A stretch of 64,000 nucleotides of DNA, from positions 7,998,001-8,062,000 of the forward strand of contig OZ176055.1 of the NCBI GenBank assembly GCA_964247055.1. Reading direction: 5' to 3'. This DNA comes from Paragordius varius. Its lineage: Eukaryota; Nematomorpha. The notes beneath the pieces were generated by a model. It made no database searches. It saw nothing but the letters and a program-made list of their open reading frames with translations, and was not told where the DNA came from. Positions within the stretch are counted from its first letter, which is position 1, and each line of letters begins with the position of its first letter. The translations under genes and the position numbers were made by a program. This document shows positions 12,196-24,789 of this stretch, piece after piece.

Positions 12196-14499
12196 ACTAT
12201 AATCTATATACAAACACTTACTAAAATAATATTACAATTAATAACAAAATCCCTTTAAAATTTATATCTAAGAGTATTCATATACTAATTTACTTGAAAA
12301 TTAAAATTATACCTATCGGTGTATTTTAAAACAGTATATTCCGTAAAGGGTTAAATTAATTTTTAATGCGGTTAAATACTATTATTTTTAAAGGTTGCTT
12401 TAAAATCCATCCAAATTTTTTGGATCTAAGGATAAATATCAAATTTTCATTATAAAAATTAAATCAAGTTCTAAATTTTATGGTTTTTATTAAAACTTAT
12501 GGCAGGCAGTCAATATGCAGGCTTGTGCTTATTTGCATTAGTGATATAAAAACCAATACTTCTTCAACCCGTTATGAAAATCATATTACGGAGATTTTAT
12601 TTTTCAAAAGTAATTACAGAATGATGCATGGAAATTCAATCATATTAGCAAAAATTAAGGTCTTCTTGCAAGCAATCATTTGTTTTAATTTTTAAATAGG
12701 ACAGATCTAGTCAACATATCAAATCATTTTTAATATGCTAAAATACGTGATTCTCAGCCAGAGATGTATAAAAAATTTTATTTTAGTTAGATAAATATTA
12801 TGTTTTAAACAAATTTACATCCATTTTTTTCCAAATTTTAGCAACGGAATAACTAACAATAAATTGGTAAATGGAATAGAGATATATTGTGTTTGAAATT
12901 TTTTACAGTCACATGTAGGGGTGGTATTTAATAAAATTACCATGTGTTAATATTTTTTAAATACGGTCCCGGTAGATTTTTCGGGTTCGAAAAGGCGGCT
13001 GCAAAGCCATTGTGTTAACGACCCCTGGACTTATCGACAACAATATTAACAAAATTTTTATATAAATATATTTAATTTTCTGGTCAATCTATTATGTTGT
13101 CAAATGCTTCTTAATTATATCATATTTAACTTTGGGCTTCTATATCATTGTACCTAAATATTTATATTACTAAGGGGTGTTAATTAGCTTTTGGTTTTGC
13201 CGTATAAAACAATTTTTACGCAATCCATATTTTTATTTCGTCTCCCACTCATATTCTATTCCTATACGACATGGATTTCTTCATTATTTTACTTAGGTTT
13301 AAAAATATCATTTTTTTCCACTTTTAGTATGACATCATTGTTTTGTTTTATAGAAGTTAACTATACCGGATATAATTAATTACTTTTTTTGGCTAATTTA
13401 CATCGACATACAAAAAATGGATAACGTTTTTTTTGAATATTGAGCCAAACAATTGTTATCATAAAAACAAATCTGCGGATAAAACTAAAGAAATTATTTC
13501 TAAGCTCGTTAAAATGTAACAGTACAAGCTTGGTACGAATTCCAATTTACCAGAAAAGTTATGCTATTGTTGGCGGAATGTATACATTTAAAGATATTAC
13601 AATAACATTTCACAATATCAAAAATATTGTAACAATTTTTATGTTTTTGGATATATACCCTAGGCTTTTTAGAAAGACACGTGTAAACTAAAAAAATGTT
13701 GATATTATAAGATATTACAATATATACAAAAGTTTCATAATTTGAAAATTAATTATGAAAATCTAGTCCATATTTATAGTCAGACGTTTAACGTATTTCC
13801 TTTATGTGTTTATTTCTTTTGGATTTTTCGCTACCAATCTATAAAAATTAGTTTCCCATAACGTAAAATCAGGTCCATAGACCCACTGTGTTTATAGATA
13901 TACATAGTGAATCGAAAAATAGGGACCTTTTGATAAACTGACGTAAGCGAAATGATGCAAGAATTAAATGGGTTAATAACTGATTCTCGGGATTTAGTGA
14001 ACTTCACTTTAAATTCTAAAATTGCAATAATTTGAAAACGCAATTGTTTAAACCAAACACTACAATTTCATATTAAACAACTTTTTGGGGTGATGCTCAA
14101 ATTTGACATGTATTCCATATTAAATTATAAAAGAAAATTTAATGTTTAATCCTGCCATAAATTATGTATGCATTAAATTTTAATTCACTATAAAGCCTTG
14201 TTAAATAAATAGCCATGCCATAATAGTTTGACATAGTTAAAATTACTAATGCACCACCTCTCGATTACATGCTCTTAGAATTTCTTAAAACGCTATTTTC
14301 AACTTCCGAATATTAATACAAAAGTATAATAAAAAGTGCTTGTGCTCCCCATTTAAAAATTTTAGACAAAAATCTATTTTTTGGCATATTTTCTTTATTT
14401 ATAATTTGGGAGTCTGATGACTAAATTTTTAGAATTCTGAAAACCCATGCTATATAGTATCTTGAGTTTCACTTAAAAAAACGAACCCCAAGAACACAC
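12196..14499. other. Intergenic; small hAT-like remnant at 12915-13029
   Basis: 12915-13029 is bounded by TAGGGGTGG and, inverted, CAGGGGTCGTTAACACAATGG, resembling hAT ends, but no 8-bp duplication is visible. The rest shows no exon-like or repeated structure that I can support. Confidence 0.3.
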
Positions 14500-16252
14500 T
14501 ATGATTGTGTACAAAAAAGGGTTATTTTTTTAACAAAATAATTTTTTTTTTCATGAGATTATCACCAGTGAATTCATTTGCCGCAAAAATCTTAATTTGA
14601 TTACCTAGTTTTTGAAATATTAAGAGAACATCGAAATCGGGCAAAAAGGGAAAATTAAGGATAATTCAAAAAGTAATGATAAAATTTGAGATATTATGGT
14701 TTTTTCTCATTTTAGATGATATTTTCATTATATACATAGCCTCAAATCATATAAATAGGGTTTCTATGAAATCTCAGTTCAAAAGACGGGGTATTTATTT
14801 TAACACACTTAAAAGTCAATTTTTATGAAACTATATTAAAATAATTTTTTTAATTATTTACTAGCTAAACTCATTATTAATATCAACATTTATATTTATT
14901 CAGTTAAAAAAACTTCTATATAAAAATAAAACTAAAAAATATTGTTTTTTATTTTTTCATATATTTGTAATCTGTTTATTACGGTATAAAAAATTTACTG
15001 TCTTATGGAATTTCAAATGAAGAATTAAAAAGTATACAATTTATGCAAAAGGGGATTTAAAAGTGGGGGAATATCAACCAAAAATCCTTAAAATCCGTCT
15101 AATAAGTCTGTTTTAAGACAAATTAAAATTTTTATTGGGATTTGTATTCCACTACTTTTAAATCCTATTTTGCATAAAATATATACTTTATAATTCCAAC
15201 TCATGTACGATTCTAAAATAAAACAGGAATGTTTTATACACTCATAAACCAGATGACAAAAAATGAAAATTAAAAGGCAACATTTTTCGGTTTTATTTCG
15301 ATATAAAAAATTTTTTATTGAATAAAATATGAATTTTAAGATTTTAATAGTGAGTTTGCTAGTAAATATTGAAAAAAATTATTTTAATATAGTTCCATAA
15401 AAAAATTTGTCTTTTAAGTGTTTTAACACTTCGATTCGGTTTTTAAAAAACTACTGAATGAAACGGTCCCAATTTTAATTTATGCTTCTATCCTAATAAA
15501 AATTATATAAATATGCCAAAATATCTAAATAAAAGTTTGTTTTGAAAAAAAAGTTCCATGTCAAACTCCTTAGACGCCATTTTTATTTTACTGCAAAATA
15601 TCGTCTTAATTATATTTTAAGGGTAAAATTAAAGCTAATTTTTTATTTAAATTACATCTAACATTGATAGAAATAGAAAAAGCGGTTTATTTTGTATTTT
15701 TTTCAATTTTACCAACGCACACATGTCACGGTGACCAAAATTTTACCTTTCGATTTTAGCTTAAAATAAGTAATATCAAGTATTTTTGAATAAAATTTTT
15801 TATATATTTCGGTTTATTAATGTTTTATAGGTGCAAAATTTTGCCATGGTTTCGATTTCTTCCAAATTTTTTGAAGAATATTATTTTAAACAGGCCTGGG
15901 GTATTTAACTACCCTAATTCGAATCGAAGGACTAAATGAATGTGTTGTATTCAAGTGTTAAAGAGAAACACCATCTTTTGAGCTTTTTATTTAAACCCTA
16001 ACCATATGATTTTAGGATATTTATATATTGAAAATATCTCCATGATAAAAACCATAATATCTCAACTTTTATCATTATTTTTGAATTATCATTAATTATC
16101 CTTAATTTTAACTTTTTTCCCGATTTCGATTTTCTCTCAATATTTCAAAAACAAGGTCGTGAGCAAATAAAAAATTTATACGGTAAATGAATACGCTGGT
16201 CATAAGCTATCTCATAAAAAAATTATGTTAAATTTTTTTTGCACACAGTGTA
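14500..16252. mobile_element. Long fold-back element, family C, copy 1 (with nested insertion)
   Basis: The left arm (from TTGTGTACAAAAAAGG) is repeated inverted in the right arm (to TTTTTTGCACACAGTGTA). Each arm is about 0.55-0.6 kb and carries landmarks such as TCATGAGAT, GAATTCATTTGC, GAAATCGGGCAAAAAG and ATTTGAGATATTATGG. The right arm is interrupted by the TTAA element at 15427-15957. Related to 24790-25914. TA-rich flanks and a CAGTGTG-like tip suggest Tc1/mariner relatives; no transposase. Confidence 0.75.
15427..15957. mobile_element. TTAA-target element, family D, copy 1, nested in the fold-back
   Basis: 531 bp, flanked by TTAA on both sides (15423-15426 and 15958-15961). Ends CACTTCGATTC...TTCAAGTG; subterminal GAAGGACTAAATGAATG and a TACCCC motif recur in other copies. 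The uninterrupted version of the host arm, readable from the opposite arm, has a single TTAA here, so the insertion and its 4-bp duplication are directly visible. A TTAA duplication is the piggyBac signature. Non-coding. Confidence 0.85.
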
Positions 16253-18190
16253 TATATATTAGCTATTATTAATTTGCAAAGATAGAAGCCACAAAGAATT
16301 TTTAATTAACGGAAATTTTTAAAACCACACAATGTTGGGTTTATTTGGCTTATAAGCATCGTTGCATGTAATATTTTTCAGATCCTATATACTAATCACT
16401 TCTATAAACACACTAAAACATTAAAACCTATATTTTTAACTCAAAATTTGGTAAACTCTATGATTTATAAAAGAAGTGGAAAATTTGAACATAAATTTAT
16501 TGTACATAGTTATATATTATCCATTTTATATATTAATGATACAATGAAATACATTCGGTGAGATAATCATATGGGTGAACTGATAATTTTGTCTTAAATG
16601 AAAAATATTAAAATTTAGATATTACAAATTGCAGAAGTTTGAATTTGCATCCTACTAAATTAATATCAAATTATTTAATTCTTCACATAAGCGGATATTA
16701 ATTTGATAACTTCCACAATAATTTGGATGGATGGATTGATTAATTAAAATTAATAATATATTGATGGCTAGCAATTAATGTATGCATTAATAATTAATTA
16801 GAATTGTAAGAACATTTCCCATAGCGCCTTTCTTTGTATTGGTAGTCATTTTTTGGCTACCTTGTTATAATTTTTTTAAAAAAAATATATTTTACGTAAC
16901 TTTTAATTCAATCGACAAAATCATAATTATTTAAATATTATAGTTAATCTTTCGTATTTGTTCATTGAGGATGTTCCTTAAATGTATTAATGACTATTTC
17001 CATATAATAGAATTTAAATTTGTAAATCAACTACAGTTTAAAAGGTTATTTTGGTTAAAACTTAATTATCAAATATTTTTCTCATATATTAGATATAAAG
17101 GATTATATTTTTTACATTTTGTGACTTCTAGATAGACTCTAAAATAGAGACTGCTCCAAAACAAGATTGAAATGAACAGCCGATATTTATTTAGAATATA
17201 TCAAATTATTGCTAGTAAAATGTAGCCCAGAAGCTTTCTAGCAATAATTATTTACATTTTCTAATTATAATATACATATTTGTATGTATTAGCGATTTAT
17301 AAAAGTTTATAAAAAAATGGTGAGATGAGGATTTTTGTACAATTTTACTTTTTTTTCATTAAAAAAATTATATAATGCGCCTAAAAGGCTAAAGAAAGCA
17401 TATTATTTTTAAATTCGGCCGCCTTAATTACTTTTTAAGATATTCGAATTTCAAATCGTTCTGGGATAAAAAACTATCCCAAAAGGTAATGACAAAGCCA
17501 AAAGCATTATGAGAATCCCGATATATCTATCTATCTATCTATCTATCAAAAATATTATTTTATACTCCCCGATTTTGTTAACTGTGTTTATGGCAAATTC
17601 CGTGGCTAAAATTCTTTAAAATCAAAATCTTCCTCATAAAATAAATTATATAATCGTAAAATGTAAGAAAAATACAATCTTGTATTCATTTTTCACAAAA
17701 TATTTATTATTTATAATTATTAATTAATATAGTAAAATGTTGGATCTATTTGAAACCTGATATGGTTCCAAATATATTAGTTTTGATACAATTTTTTTTT
17801 AATTTTTTAATAGTATATTAAAATATAAAATTTTCGCATCTTCTTTGATCGAGTTCATTTTAGTACTTGATGCTTTTTAAAGTAGTTTTTTCCCTCAGGA
17901 CTATATGTTTATGTCAAAAATAATGCAAGTAACTTACGTTGAATTATCACAATCTACACTTTAAATAATTTAACAAAGCTTGACTTTTTACAAATATAAT
18001 TGATTTCAAATGTAATAATCTGGCGGCATAAATTATAACTTCAACATTATATCTGCTTTAAGTTTGTTTTAAAGACATTAACCAATTTTAAATTGATCTA
18101 AAGGATGTGTTACTGAAGTTAATATAAAATTGTTTTGTTATAAAATGATTTATGACATGGTGCTTTTCTGGCAAAATTTTTATTTTACAA
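16253..18190. other. Intergenic
   Basis: AT-rich. Contains ATCT tetranucleotide repeats (about 17521-17546), a GCGCCTAAAAGGC palindrome (17377-17389, also at 26363) and a stretch around 16620-16740 weakly resembling 18840-18960. No gene seen. Confidence 0.35.
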
Positions 18191-18454
18191 TATACCATTT
18201 ACAATTAAAATTAAACAATTATTCACCCTCGAACAATTTAAAATCACCCTAAAATAAAATATATGTTTTTCAAGATTAAAAATTAGCTACATTTTTATAT
18301 ATATTTTTTTAAAAAAATTGTTTTAAATTAAAATAATACTGAAAAAATTGCCATAAAAATATATTTCATATTAATAATGAGTTATAATTGAAACACATAA
18401 TTTATTTATAGGGTGAATTTGAAATGTTCAAGGGTGAGATCTGTAAATGGTATA
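18191..18454. mobile_element. Inverted-repeat element, family A, copy 2
   Basis: Starts TATACCATTTACAATTAAA, ends AGATCTGTAAATGGTATA; core includes AATAAAATATATGTTTTTC. Few repeat-motif units, so close to the minimal form of the family. Confidence 0.7.
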
Positions 18455-20098
18455 TGATTTCTTAATTTTGATTAATTAAAAAGTTGATATAATTTTTTGA
18501 CTCTTACGCTCCAAAACAAATAAAAAACCCCATGTCATACATTTTTGTAATAATAGAATAATATTTCCTCAGAATATTTTTTTTGTCTTCTACACAGTAT
18601 AATTTTATCCTAATAATCACTAATTAAGCCACTATATGATATACCTTATGGATTATTCTAACGTAGTTTATGAATATATAGTTGATTATAAATTTATTGG
18701 CCCCTTTAAAAGTATAATATATATTGTAAAAATATTAATTAAGTCTTTTTGTTTTAACCAATCAACTAATCATTGTATATCACATCATATTGGAATAAAT
18801 TTTTTATTTCTTTTGCAACAATATAATTGGTTATCAAAGAATCCTCAGTTGCAGAGTTTTAATTTGCATCCAACTGAAATAAATATTAGCAATTAAATAT
18901 ACCTCTTGGAATTAGGGGATAAGAATTTCCCTTAAAGGGCTCCACAATAATTTTTGGTGGTATTAACTAAAAATGTTACATTAAACAAATATATATATGT
19001 TAAAAAATATTAATAATTTCCTTTTTCTTATTTAAAAGGGTAGGTAAGATTTATATTATAAAATCCATAAAAATTTTATTCAGAGAGTGAAAATGGAAAA
19101 ATTGTGCAGTTTTGAAGTTTGCTCTTATGCCTAAGTTTCATTTACAAAACTGAATCGTAACCATCCGTTTTTTCCTAATTTAGAAGTATGAAAGTTACAA
19201 AAAGTTGGGATAGATATCCTGTTAACATAAATATATTTATAGATTATATAATTATTTTCTCGTCTTATTTCAATATTTTTAATTTAAATATATATAAAAA
19301 TAAAATTTTGTGAATGCCAAAAACTATCCTAGTCCATATTTTAAGATTCTTCTTACCTAATTCAAAATTATATTAAATGTATGTACCTAATAACAACAAT
19401 TTTAACAATTATGCGAAACTTTAAGTAATAATATTTAAAAATTTAATTATGCGCCAACATTTTTCGTAAAATAAAATATTATTTTATATGTAAAAGAGTA
19501 TATATATAGAAAAATAAAAAAAAATACTTCGTCGTAATTAAGGTCGGGTAGATACCGAGCATCAACCGTTATCATCACATTTAAAAGAATTAGGAGAACA
19601 AGATTTTTTATAAGTTTCATATTTGTTTTTATATTTCTTATGTGTCGGATATTCTAGATGGATTTGCATGTGCGAACAGAAGAGAAAAAAATTGTGATGA
19701 AGTAATTAATAGAGAAAGCAATGGATATTTATAATTATATATGTGTGTGCAGTTGTAGACTAAATAAAGTAATATATGGAGGGGCAAGGGGGGTGTTAAT
19801 ATAATTATATTATTCCATTGTTATTTGTATAAATAAATATGTGAGTCAATAAAGGATGTAACACAAATTAAATAAATATTACATAAGTATCCTTTGTAAT
19901 TAATACAAATATTACACATAATTAGACAAATAAATTGTATTATTGTATATCAGAGGTTTTTTCGCGGGGTCCTCACACAAGCCCTACAAGATATTTCTGC
20001 AGTCCGCCACAGAAATTTAAAATGAAAAAACACAGAAAATCAAAGTAAAATGATTTTGTTGGACAAATTGTCTATAATAATTGTCTCTCCTTCCGAAT
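18455..20098. other. Intergenic
   Basis: AT-rich with no supported gene. A short open frame at 18636-18896 has no recognisable similarity and partly resembles the sequence around 16630, so it is likely repeat-derived. Confidence 0.35.
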
Positions 20099-20106
20099 GT
20101 TGGCAG

Positions 20107-20640
20107 TAGGGTTGTGCTGACCAAGTCATGTGACCGGGTCATGACCAGGTCAGTGACTATTTATTTTTTGACCATGGTCATTTAAAAAACAGCTGTTATT
20201 TGAAAAATTGGTGGTAATTTTTTTGGAGAAAAAGAGTAAGTTATTTTTTAATATATTTTAAAAAAAATATATAAATATTTAAATTTGCTTATTTAAAAAT
20301 TTAAAATGTTAAACATGCATCCTTAAAACATTAGCATTTAAGCATATCCAGAAAAAGAAGACAATCCAACTTTTTATAAAATATTCAATTATTCCATATA
20401 TGGGAATTAATAAAATGAAAAAAACATTTTATAATTGGATATTTCAATGATCAAAGAAAGTGTAAAAGAAATAGGAAAAATTTTATTTGAAATATCCAGT
20501 ATTAAAAGCGAGTTTGAAAATTCAGAAGTAATTTCATAATCCAATATTGCATGGTATATACTTAGGTAAAGTGGTCATGACCACGGTCTGACCGGGTCTG
20601 ACCGGACTTTTTTGAAAAAGCAGTCAAATGCAAAACCCTA
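20107..20640. mobile_element. hAT-type non-autonomous element with perfect 8-bp duplication
   Basis: 534 bp with ends TAGGGTTGTGC and, inverted, TAGGGTTTTGC. Both flanks read GTTGGCAG (20099-20106 and 20641-20648), an exact 8-bp target duplication. TGACC/GGTCA motifs (GACCGGGTCATGACC on the left, CATGACCACGGTCTGACC on the right) are clustered near both ends. No open frame. The perfect duplication suggests fairly recent insertion. Confidence 0.85.
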
Positions 20641-20648
20641 GTTGGCAG

Positions 20649-21650
20649 TATAAATTGTTAAATAAAATAGCAGTTTTTAAGTCGTCTGTTTGAAATTTAT
20701 TAATTCGTAAATTTCAAAGTTTTTTTGATTCAACATTGCTGCCCGCGAAGCTTTTGTGTTTGGCCGTGTCAACTATGGAAAAAAGGGTATCAAAAAAAGT
20801 GCACGATTTATGCTAAAAAGAGTAGGATATATTAACAAAGATTTCCCGTAGTACAAATTGCGCAACTATCCTGGATGGTGAAAATCGAACTTACAACTAT
20901 TATGATGTTACTTAATACTATATATATAATTTAAAACCTGTAAGGTTTTAACTACTGAATATATAGATATATATATCTTAAATTTATTAATCGTTGTTAC
21001 ATAGGTAATAAAATATAAAAAAATAACATGGATAATATTTAATTATAACTTAAAATTTCTATCATATATCTACATTATGCAACATTAGCTCAGAAAAAAA
21101 GGTTAACATGTATTTTTAAATCGTGTTGTTTTCATAAAATGAATAATGATGTAACATGATCAATATATATGTTGTTTATAGCAAAAACGGACATCTATTT
21201 TATAGTTAAAATTGGGTCCTAAAAATAGATGAAAGGGAAACTAAGGCGCGGACCTATAACAAACAACTAATTAAAATGATGTATGTTTACATATATTATA
21301 TATATGTTTAATCAAGATAATTAAAACTAAAATAATGAATATAATTTAATATCTTATATCAGCGCTTAGAGTTCTAGTAATGTTGTCTTGTAATAACGAT
21401 TTAGAACTTGGTCGATTTGAAACTAGTTCTAACGTAATACCACACAATTTGACACAATAAATTAAAATTGTTTCACGTTTAGCAAAATGATCCTCACTTT
21501 TTTTATGTAATAAATTACAGTAAAATCTGAAATTATACGAACAAAACTTAACAATATAATGACAAATATTTATATCTAAAATACAACCATACTTTTTAAA
21601 TTTTGATTTATTTCAATATAACTCATTGTTTTAGAAGGCAAAGTGTGAAA
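20649..21650. other. Intergenic
   Basis: No exon-like sequence or element ends recognised. Confidence 0.35.
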
Positions 21651-23983
21651 TCAAATTTATAAGGAAAATGCTGGCTTTGTGACCTGTTTCCGGAAAAACC
21701 GGTAGACCCATTCAAATCCAAATGTCGAAGCCCCGACAATAGCTTTGCCCTTTTTTAAATTAGGCCACCAGTTCGGGCTCACCTTGTGTAAAAAACGGTT
21801 TTTTTTTGAAAACAGAGTCCCAATCGTGTCTTTGAGGCAATTTTCCGGAAAACATGTCAACCATTTGATTTCAAATATTGTTTTTTTACTTATTTTCGAT
21901 TGCGCCGAACATAGTCGGCTCGCTTTTTTATTTAGGCCCTCTTTTTACACGCTCCCCCTATAAAATGGCATTTTTTTCAAAAAAAATAAGTCCACAAAAA
22001 TAATTATTTAAGTCTATTTTTCGCCCAAAATATGAGACCTTAAAAATGTAATGAGGATTTCAGGTATTCCCTGTTAAAAGGCAAAAATTTTAGTCCTGCG
22101 TTTTTTTATATTGGCTGCTGGGTAATAAAAACTGCGCCATCCTATCGAAATGGCGTGCCTTCGGGGCTAAATTTCAGATATCAGGCCATATGTCAATACG
22201 TGCTTAAAATATTACCCTTAAAAATGCAAAAATTTAGGTAGTGCGATTTTTTAAAATTAGCCGTTAATTAGTCCCTTCACGCCCTAAAAAATGCGCCACC
22301 ATAGATTTTTAGTTTTGAGGCAATTTTGCCAAAAACCAATGAGAGCATATGGAATCAATCATTATTCCAGGTATTCTTCGTAAAAAGGCTAAAATTAATC
22401 AAGCGCTCTTTTTGTATCAACCTCTGGGTAGGGAGCTACTAGCCTAAAACTGCGCCACCATATCAAAATTGTGAAGTTTAGGAGTTAATTTTCAGAAAAC
22501 TTATCAGGCTACATAATTTCTATAAGGGCCTGAAATATTACCCGTAAAAGGCAAAATTTTAGTCGAGCGGTTTTTATAAATTAGCCGTATTAGCCCTACG
22601 CCCTAAAAATGTTCAATCCTTGAACTATTATTTAGTTTTGAAGCCATTCCTCCAAAAACTATTAAGAACATGTAAAATGAATAATGATTCCAGGTATTCC
22701 CCTATAAAGGCAAAAATTTTTATTGAAAGTCTTTTTTATATTGGCATCTGGGTAGTGGGCTACCCGCTAACAATTGCACCGCCATATCGATACAGCTTAA
22801 CTTTGGAAGTAAATTTTAGAAAACTTATCAGACCATATGAGTTTAATAAGGGCTTGAAACATTATCCGTATGGGGCAAAAATTTAAGTAGAGCGGTTTTA
22901 TTAAATTTTTCTTAAATTAGGCCCTTGCCCTAAAAAAGGCGCCACCATAGAATGACTTTTTGGTTTTGAGGCAATTTTTTGAAAATCCCACAAGAGCATA
23001 TGGATTCAATCATAATTCCAGGTATTACCCGAATTAAGGCATAAATTTCGAGCGTTTTTTGTTTCGCACTGGTTAAAGGGCTACCCGCGTAAAACTGCGT
23101 CACCATATCGCATGCCTTTGGAGCCAAATTTCAGAAAACCTTATGTAATCCATGATAATTTCAGATATTCTCCATATAAAGGTAAAAATTTTGCTCAACG
23201 CTTTTTTATACCTGCCCCTGGGTAAAGAGCTGCTCGCCAAAAACTGCGCCACTATATAGAGATTGCGTTGTTTTGGAGCTACTTTACAGAAAATTTATGA
23301 AGCCATATGAGCTCAGAAATATTACCCGTACGGTCGTTTTTTATTGGCCATTAATTTGGGGTCTTGATAATCTAAAAATACGTCATCTTATTTAGTGTCG
23401 AGGTATTTTTTCGAATAACCCATGAGACGATGGCATCAAAGATGATTCCAAATATTTGCCCTATAAAGGCAAAGAATTTAACTCAGCGTTTTTTCCATAT
23501 ATGTCTATGGGTAGGGGTCTACCGGTTTAAGACTGAGACTTCATACAAAAATGGCGTGGTTTTGGAGTTTTTTAAAATCTTAACAAACCATACCAGTTCA
23601 GTTAAACACTTTTCTGGGGAATTTGTATAATATCGTTCTTTCCTTTAGAAATGATCACAAATGATTTACTTTCATATCCCTTGATCTCAGCTGGTGAACA
23701 CAATTTCAAAATAAAACTTTTAACCATGATTTTGTAAAACGAAAATCTTAAAATTAATCCAATGATAGTTAAATATTTACTTAAATAAGGGACAATTTAA
23801 ATATGAATTTCGAGTAAACAATATTTGAGCCTATGCAAAAACCGTAAAAGAATAATTAAAGACATTCTTTTTATAAAATATGTTTTTTTATTATTTTTTA
23901 TCTCCATTACTTCTATTTATTGCAAATTATTAAAAATTATTATCGGTGAGACTACGTCACAGCGAAGCGTAGAGTTATAAATT
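21651..23983 (+). mobile_element. Helitron-like element carrying an internal tandem array
   Basis: Starts A^TCAAATTTATAAGGAAAATG. Its first ~340 bp match the 5' part of the 9811-10410 Helitron in reverse orientation (GGCTTTGTGA, AACCGGTAGACCCATTCAAA, GATTGCGCCGAACATAG). It ends with a hairpin (CTACG...CGTAG around TCACAGCGAAG) and then ATTACTAT, which may be a decayed CTRR end. Between lies a ~1.6-kb tandem array. No Rep/helicase coding, so non-autonomous. Confidence 0.6.
22040..23640 (+). repeat. Degenerate tandem array, unit about 310-330 bp
   Basis: The landmark CAGGTATTC (or close variants) occurs at 22061, 22368, 22691, 23019, 23162 and 23448. Each is followed in order by AAAGGCAAAAATTTT, a GGGTAG...CTACC stretch, CTGCGCCACCATAT and TTTTGAGGCAATTTT. 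Spacing of 307, 323, 328, 143 and 286 bp indicates about five units, one roughly half deleted. The units are more GC-rich than the flanks. Short open frames inside are not shared between units. Confidence 0.75.
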
Positions 23984-24460
23984 ACTATAACAATCAATTC
24001 TATATTTTATAATAGTACCTAAATATATAGAAAAAATTAAATTTTATTAAATGGTTGTCCTTTAGACAAAAATTATTGTCTTTATATTATTTGCTTTTTG
24101 TATAATTTAAAGATTTTTTGATTTTTTATTGTTCGATTTTACATATCATTAAAATTAAGTATGAATCTGATTGGACAATTAGTAGATTTATATCCGTGAC
24201 TATACTTATAAATTCAACCACTCAAAAACTTTAAAATATATTTTTTGACTCGATACATAATCAAAATCAAATAATGAAATTAAATTTATAATTAATGCAC
24301 TGAAATTTAATTTTATGTAGATTTTTTTTCATAGCATTTAAATATTATAACTGCTTACACTACATTTATTAAGGAGGTAGGCCAATTATATTTTTTGATC
24401 GGTTTATTCTTGTAGATATGTAATAGACAATCCTTTTATACTTCTAAATTATTTAGAAAA
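23984..24460. other. Intergenic
   Basis: AT-rich spacer between the Helitron-like element and the next family A copy; nothing recognised. Confidence 0.35.
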
Positions 24461-24711
24461 GTCCATTTACTCTAATTCAAATTCACCCTTGAACAACTCA
24501 AACTCACCGAACAATTCAAATATACCCTTATTCAAATTCATCCTAAAAAACAATTATGTGTTTTTGAACTAAAATAACTCATTTTAATATGATATGTTAA
24601 TTATAATATTTAAAGTGTAAATAAAATTTAATCTTTTAAAAATATATAAAATATATTTTTTAACCTTTCAAAAACACGTAATTTATTTGGGTAAATTTGT
24701 AAATAGTATAT
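24461..24711. mobile_element. Inverted-repeat element, family A, copy 3 (worn)
   Basis: Left side retains AATTCAAATTCACCC-type units and TTATGTGTTTTTG; the right end AATTTGTAAATAGTATA has lost most motif units. Confidence 0.6.
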
Positions 24712-24789
24712 TAGAGCAATAACTAACAAGTTTATAATAATAAGCTTTATCCCTTTTTGCTATGATATTTTATTTTCCATGATTATATA

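Noticed and set aside
18636-18896. 86-codon open frame, plus strand
   Set aside because: Part of a weak repeat also seen near 16630 where the frame is not kept.
21745-21963. 72-codon open frame, plus strand
   Set aside because: Within the 5' part of the Helitron-like element and not kept open in the related 9811-10410 copy.
22620-23630. Several 65-88-codon open frames in the tandem array
   Set aside because: They are in different frames and strands of successive repeat units, so not a conserved coding unit.
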